A stretch of DNA of 64,000 nt from RYN-230 sp963837515 (GTDB taxonomy: Bacteria; Actinomycetota; Actinomycetes; Streptosporangiales; Streptosporangiaceae). Below, piece after piece: positions 61,443 to 64,000 of the stretch (position 1 is the first letter of the stretch; each line of letters begins with the position of its first letter). The stretch covers positions 1,240,001 through 1,304,000 of the forward strand of contig CAWINT010000002.1 in assembly GCA_963837515.1 (NCBI GenBank), given 5' to 3'. The notes below the pieces were generated by a model. That model ran no database searches, was not told where the DNA came from, and was given only the letters and a program-made list of their open reading frames with translations. Made by a program: the position numbers and the translations under genes.

Positions 61443-61719
61443 CCCGGGGGACGACCCCCGGAACCCCCCGCCATCCGCCCGCTCGGCGGGAACCCGCCTG
61501 CGGCGGGCCCCGCCTCGCCGGCGGATACCCGGGGGACGACCCCCCGGAACCCCCCGCCATCCGCCCGCTCGGCGGGAACCCGCCTGCGGCGGGCCCCGCC
61601 TCGCCGGCGGATACCCGGGGGACGACCCCCCGGAACCCCCCGCCATCCGCCCGCTCGGCGGGAACCCGCCTGCGGCGGGCCCCGCCTCGCCGGCGGATAC
61701 CCGGGGGACGACCCCCGGG
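61443..61719. repeat. 85-86-base tandem repeat array, locus C
   Basis: Three units start at 61443, 61528 and 61614, and a partial fourth starts at 61700. Each has CCGGGGG/CCCCCGG and a stem GGCGGG/CCCGCC enclosing CCCGCC-TGC-GGCGGG. The array lies between the truncated permease remnant and the stop of the FHA gene, two bases from that stop. It is the same family as loci A and B. Confidence 0.93.
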
Positions 61720-61721
61720 AC

Positions 61722-62369
61722 TTAATTGAGCCCTGGTTCGCGCTGGCCGTTTCGGCTGAACGCGCCGGGCAGCGGTGGCCCTGGCCGGGGGAGGGACACC
61801 TCGGCGGTGACGTCGGCGGCCAGCCGGACACTGTCCCCGTCGACCAGCCGGACCTCGGTGCCCGGCAGCACCCGGTCCCCGTTCACGAAGGTGCCGTTGG
61901 TCGAGTGCTCGTCCCGGATGGTGGCCTGGCCGGTGTCGCTGACGGTCACCGTGGCGTGCCGCCGGGACACGTTGTCGTAGTCGGCGAAGGCCGCGGCCAC
62001 CAGGGATTCCTCCGGATCGCGGCCGAGCACCAGCGACGTGCCCGCGGGCACCTCCACGTTCCCGGTGGGGAACACCAGCCGCAGCACGGCGGGGGAGATG
62101 ATGCCGGCCCGGGGCGGCAGCGGCTCGCGGCAGGCCGGGCAGAACACCGCGGCGGCCTCGCGGACCGCCGCGCCGCAGTGCGGGCAGGACGCGGGGCCCG
62201 CGGGGGGCGCGGCCCCGCTGTCCCGGTTGAGTGACTCCTGCATCACGGTCGGCGGGCTGGCCGGCTCGTCCGGTGGGCGCGTCCGCGGCAGGTTCGCGCC
62301 GCAGGTGAAGCAGATCAGGTCCGCTGGCTGCACCTGTGCGGCACACGCTGGACAGGTGAGGCTCGCCAT
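61722..62369 (-). CDS. FHA-domain protein with two zinc ribbons
   Basis: The 215-residue protein begins with a zinc ribbon (LTCPACAAQVQPADLICFTC) and has a second one (CPHC...FCPACREPL). It ends with an FHA domain: SLVLGRDPEESLVAAAFADY, NVSRRHATVTVSDTGQATI and DEHSTNGTFVNGDRVLPG, including the phosphothreonine-binding Arg, Ser and Asn. It should bind a phosphothreonine peptide made by a Ser/Thr kinase. ATG 62369 has GGAGG six bases upstream. Confidence 0.88.
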   Translation of the reverse strand: MASLTCPACAAQVQPADLICFTCGANLPRTRPPDEPASPPTVMQESLNRDSGAAPPAGPASCPHCGAAVREAAAVFCPACREPLPPRAGIISPAVLRLVFPTGNVEVPAGTSLVLGRDPEESLVAAAFADYDNVSRRHATVTVSDTGQATIRDEHSTNGTFVNGDRVLPGTEVRLVDGDSVRLAADVTAEVSLPRPGPPLPGAFSRNGQREPGLN

Positions 62370-62848
62370 GGCGTCCTCCGGGACGGCAGAGTGGGTGTCC
62401 ACGAGAGCCTAACGTCCGGAAGGCCGTTCCGGGTGCCCGGCGCGGTCCGCCGGAAGGGCGTTCGGCGGCCCGGCGCACTCCGCCGACGGCCGCTCCCGGG
62501 CCGGGCCGCTGCGCCGGGCACCGCCGCCAGCCCGCGGCGCCCACACCCCGGGACGGGGCCCAGGTCGCCAATCTGTGGCCCGCCGATTACATACCGCACG
62601 GAAACATGTGCACATCCGGAACAGTTGGCGCTCTGTCCACAAGAACTGCTCAGTTAGGACAGAACCGGCCACGCTCGTGACGCCGGAGAGTACCCTACTC
62701 ACGTCGAGCTATCCGCAAAACATCGCCTTAGCGCAGTGTTTTCCTGGCATAAGGTATTGATCGCGGCCGATGGTGAGACGTTAAGGTGTGCCCTCGGCTG
62801 CGCCCGCGTGCGGGGCTCGCAGGATCGACACCCGGAAAGGGGTGCGTC
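62370..62848. other. Long leader region before the large sensor kinase
   Basis: No convincing gene is seen. The right half (62580-62770) is A+T-richer than the surroundings and probably holds promoters for the FHA gene and the kinase. Confidence 0.35.
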
Positions 62849-62905
62849 ATGTCAGTTCCGCCGCAAATCCCGCGGGCCTGCTGGCTCGACCCACTCGCCA
62901 GGTGA
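62849..62905 (+). CDS. Possible 18-residue leader peptide coupled to the kinase
   Basis: ATG 62849 follows a ggaaagggg site and encodes MSVPPQIPRACWLDPLAR, then TGA at 62903-62905. The stop overlaps GTG 62902 of the kinase frame (GTGA). This could be translational coupling, or the ATG may be unused and the kinase may start further upstream at GTG 62842. Confidence 0.35.
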   Translation: MSVPPQIPRACWLDPLAR

Positions 62906-64000
62906 AAGGTGCAGAGGCTGTGCGGTCCCGCAGCAACAAGACCGGTGCCAGTCCGGCTGATGACCCTGGGTCAGCCGAGCTGTTCGACGAGGCTGGACTG
63001 GCGTCCCGGCTACCCGCGGATCTCGACGACCGGGTGGATCTCGAGGACCGCCAGGAGAGCGCCGAGCCGCCAGCTGACCACGCTGGCCGTGGGCCTGCGG
63101 ACCCGGGGTCGCGTCGGGCGCTGAAGAACTGGCGGGTGCGGTCCCGCCTGGTCCTGCTCATCGCCATCCCGACGCTGGCCGCCGTGATCCTGGGCGGGAC
63201 GAGCATCTTGTCCTACGCCCGGGCCGCCAGCGCGGACGGCCGGGTCCAGCAGCTGGCCACGTTGAGCTCGCACGTGACCGTGCTGGCCCAGCGGCTGGAG
63301 GACGAGCGCGACCAGACCGTCTACTTCATCGGACTCGGCACCCAGGGCGGCCGGACCCAGGCCCTCGCGGCGGGCAAGGCGGTGGCCAGCTCCGGCGCGG
63401 GAGCCCAGCTGGGTGTGGTGCAGCAGCAGTACACGCTCAGCAACCAGGCCATCCGCGTGGTGAGCCAGGACCTCAGCCAGATCAACGGCTCGTTCTCGGC
63501 CCAGGCGCAGCAGGAAGCGGCCAACGCCCGGAGCGCCCTGGCGAACCTGCGCTTCCTGCGCGACGCGTCCATCAGGTCCGCGCTGCCCGCTTTGGTCGTC
63601 GTGCAGAAGTACACCGCGCTGATCACCAGTCTGCTCGCGCTCATCGATGTCACCGGCCAGGGCACCAGCGACGCCACGCTGGGCCAGGGGATCCGGGTGC
63701 TCAGCCTGGTCGCCCGGATGGACGAGCAAGCCTCACAGCAGCGCGCCCTCCTCGCCGACGCCCTGCTGGGGGGTAAGCAGCTGCCCGCGAACAACCTGAA
63801 CGCGCTCACCTCGGCCCAGTCGCAGCAGCAGAGCAACCTGCAGTCGTTCGACACCTCGACGAGCATCGCGCAGCGCCAGCTGTGGAACACCAGCGTCTCC
63901 AATTCCTTCGTGTTCGAGGCAAACGCCGAGGAAACCCAGGCCATCTCGACCGCCCAGGCCAACAACGGCTCGCTGGCCACCGACCTGACCAGCGTGGACG
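62902..64000 (+). CDS. Large sensor histidine kinase with nitrate/nitrite-sensing-type domain (partial)
   Basis: The frame from GTG 62902 (or GTG 62920) is open to the end of the window. A ~65-residue acidic cytoplasmic head is followed by KNWRVRSRLVLLIAIPTLAA and a membrane helix (VILGGTSILSY). A long helical extracytoplasmic domain of the NIT type follows (VTVLAQRLEDERDQTVYFIG with the conserved E-R-D-Q, RVLSLVARMDEQASQQRALL). In actinobacteria such kinases usually begin a cluster with roadblock, DUF742 and GTP-binding genes (a conservon); those would lie beyond base 64000. The kinase core is not in the window. Confidence 0.85.
   Translation, partial: MKGAEAVRSRSNKTGASPADDPGSAELFDEAGLASRLPADLDDRVDLEDRQESAEPPADHAGRGPADPGSRRALKNWRVRSRLVLLIAIPTLAAVILGGTSILSYARAASADGRVQQLATLSSHVTVLAQRLEDERDQTVYFIGLGTQGGRTQALAAGKAVASSGAGAQLGVVQQQYTLSNQAIRVVSQDLSQINGSFSAQAQQEAANARSALANLRFLRDASIRSALPALVVVQKYTALITSLLALIDVTGQGTSDATLGQGIRVLSLVARMDEQASQQRALLADALLGGKQLPANNLNALTSAQSQQQSNLQSFDTSTSIAQRQLWNTSVSNSFVFEANAEETQAISTAQANNGSLATDLTSVD

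Noticed and set aside
61263..61720. Tandem arrays A and C as CRISPR arrays.
   Set aside because: Units are contiguous with no unique spacers, and no cas genes are present.

Overview
The window is a G+C-rich actinobacterial chromosome segment. Codon use with G/C in third positions, many GTG starts, a DUF4193 protein, a GuaB1-type enzyme, an F420-type LLM oxidoreductase, a GlnR-like box and a large nitrate-sensing-type histidine kinase all point to a soil actinomycete. It may be related to Streptosporangiales or Frankia, but the species cannot be fixed from this sequence.

Bases 1-3313 hold scars of rearrangement: a tyrosine-integrase gene broken by two frameshifts, a 543-bp-offset duplication of the membrane part of a sensor kinase, the kinase itself (one frameshift) and its intact NarL-type response regulator. 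Bases 3314-11226 are a 7.9-kb integrative mobilizable element. It sits at the 3' end of a tRNA-Pro(GGG) gene and is bounded by a perfect 43-bp direct repeat. It carries candidate integrase arm sites, a HigA-like antitoxin, a VapBC pair, a GntR regulator with a candidate operator array, a MobC-like protein, a relaxase, an excisionase and an integrase. Relaxase and integrase each carry a +1 and a later -1 frame change, so the element is probably decaying, unless these are sequence errors.

Bases 11.5-26.5 kb are ordinary chromosome: HdeD-like membrane protein, VOC proteins, a secreted beta-helix protein, a GT51 transglycosylase, a GtrA protein, an ABC exporter, a DUF2079 membrane protein with an internal 21-bp minisatellite, and a five-gene acyl-CoA dehydrogenase/SDR run. 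Bases 26.5-36.8 kb form a minus-strand locus: lacI, two Dpp/Opp-type permeases, two ATPases, a substrate-binding lipoprotein and a GH3 beta-glucosidase. Two identical 12-bp palindromes lie upstream of lacI. The arrangement suggests LacI-controlled oligosaccharide uptake through a 'peptide-type' transporter.

Bases 36.8-50.5 kb carry an ammonium transporter behind a GlnR-like box, an ArsR/MFS divergent pair with a long inverted repeat, a carbamate kinase/cyclase/ThDP-enzyme group, an LLM oxidoreductase, a hydrolase, GuaB1 with a TetR regulator, and a sugar-lactone-oxidase-like flavoprotein.

Bases 50.6-64 kb carry a lytic transglycosylase and an inositol-monophosphatase gene, both frameshifted at the same 13-mer. 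They also carry ferrochelatase, a predicted pseudokinase, DUF4193, phosphoesterase, amidohydrolase, aldo/keto reductase and acetamidase, an FHA protein and the start of a large sensor kinase. Three intergenic sites here hold one family of 85-87-bp GC-rich repeats, tandem at two of them. Each unit folds into a hairpin whose stem shows paired base changes between loci. One array ends at a truncated permease gene. This repeat family is the most unusual signal in the window.
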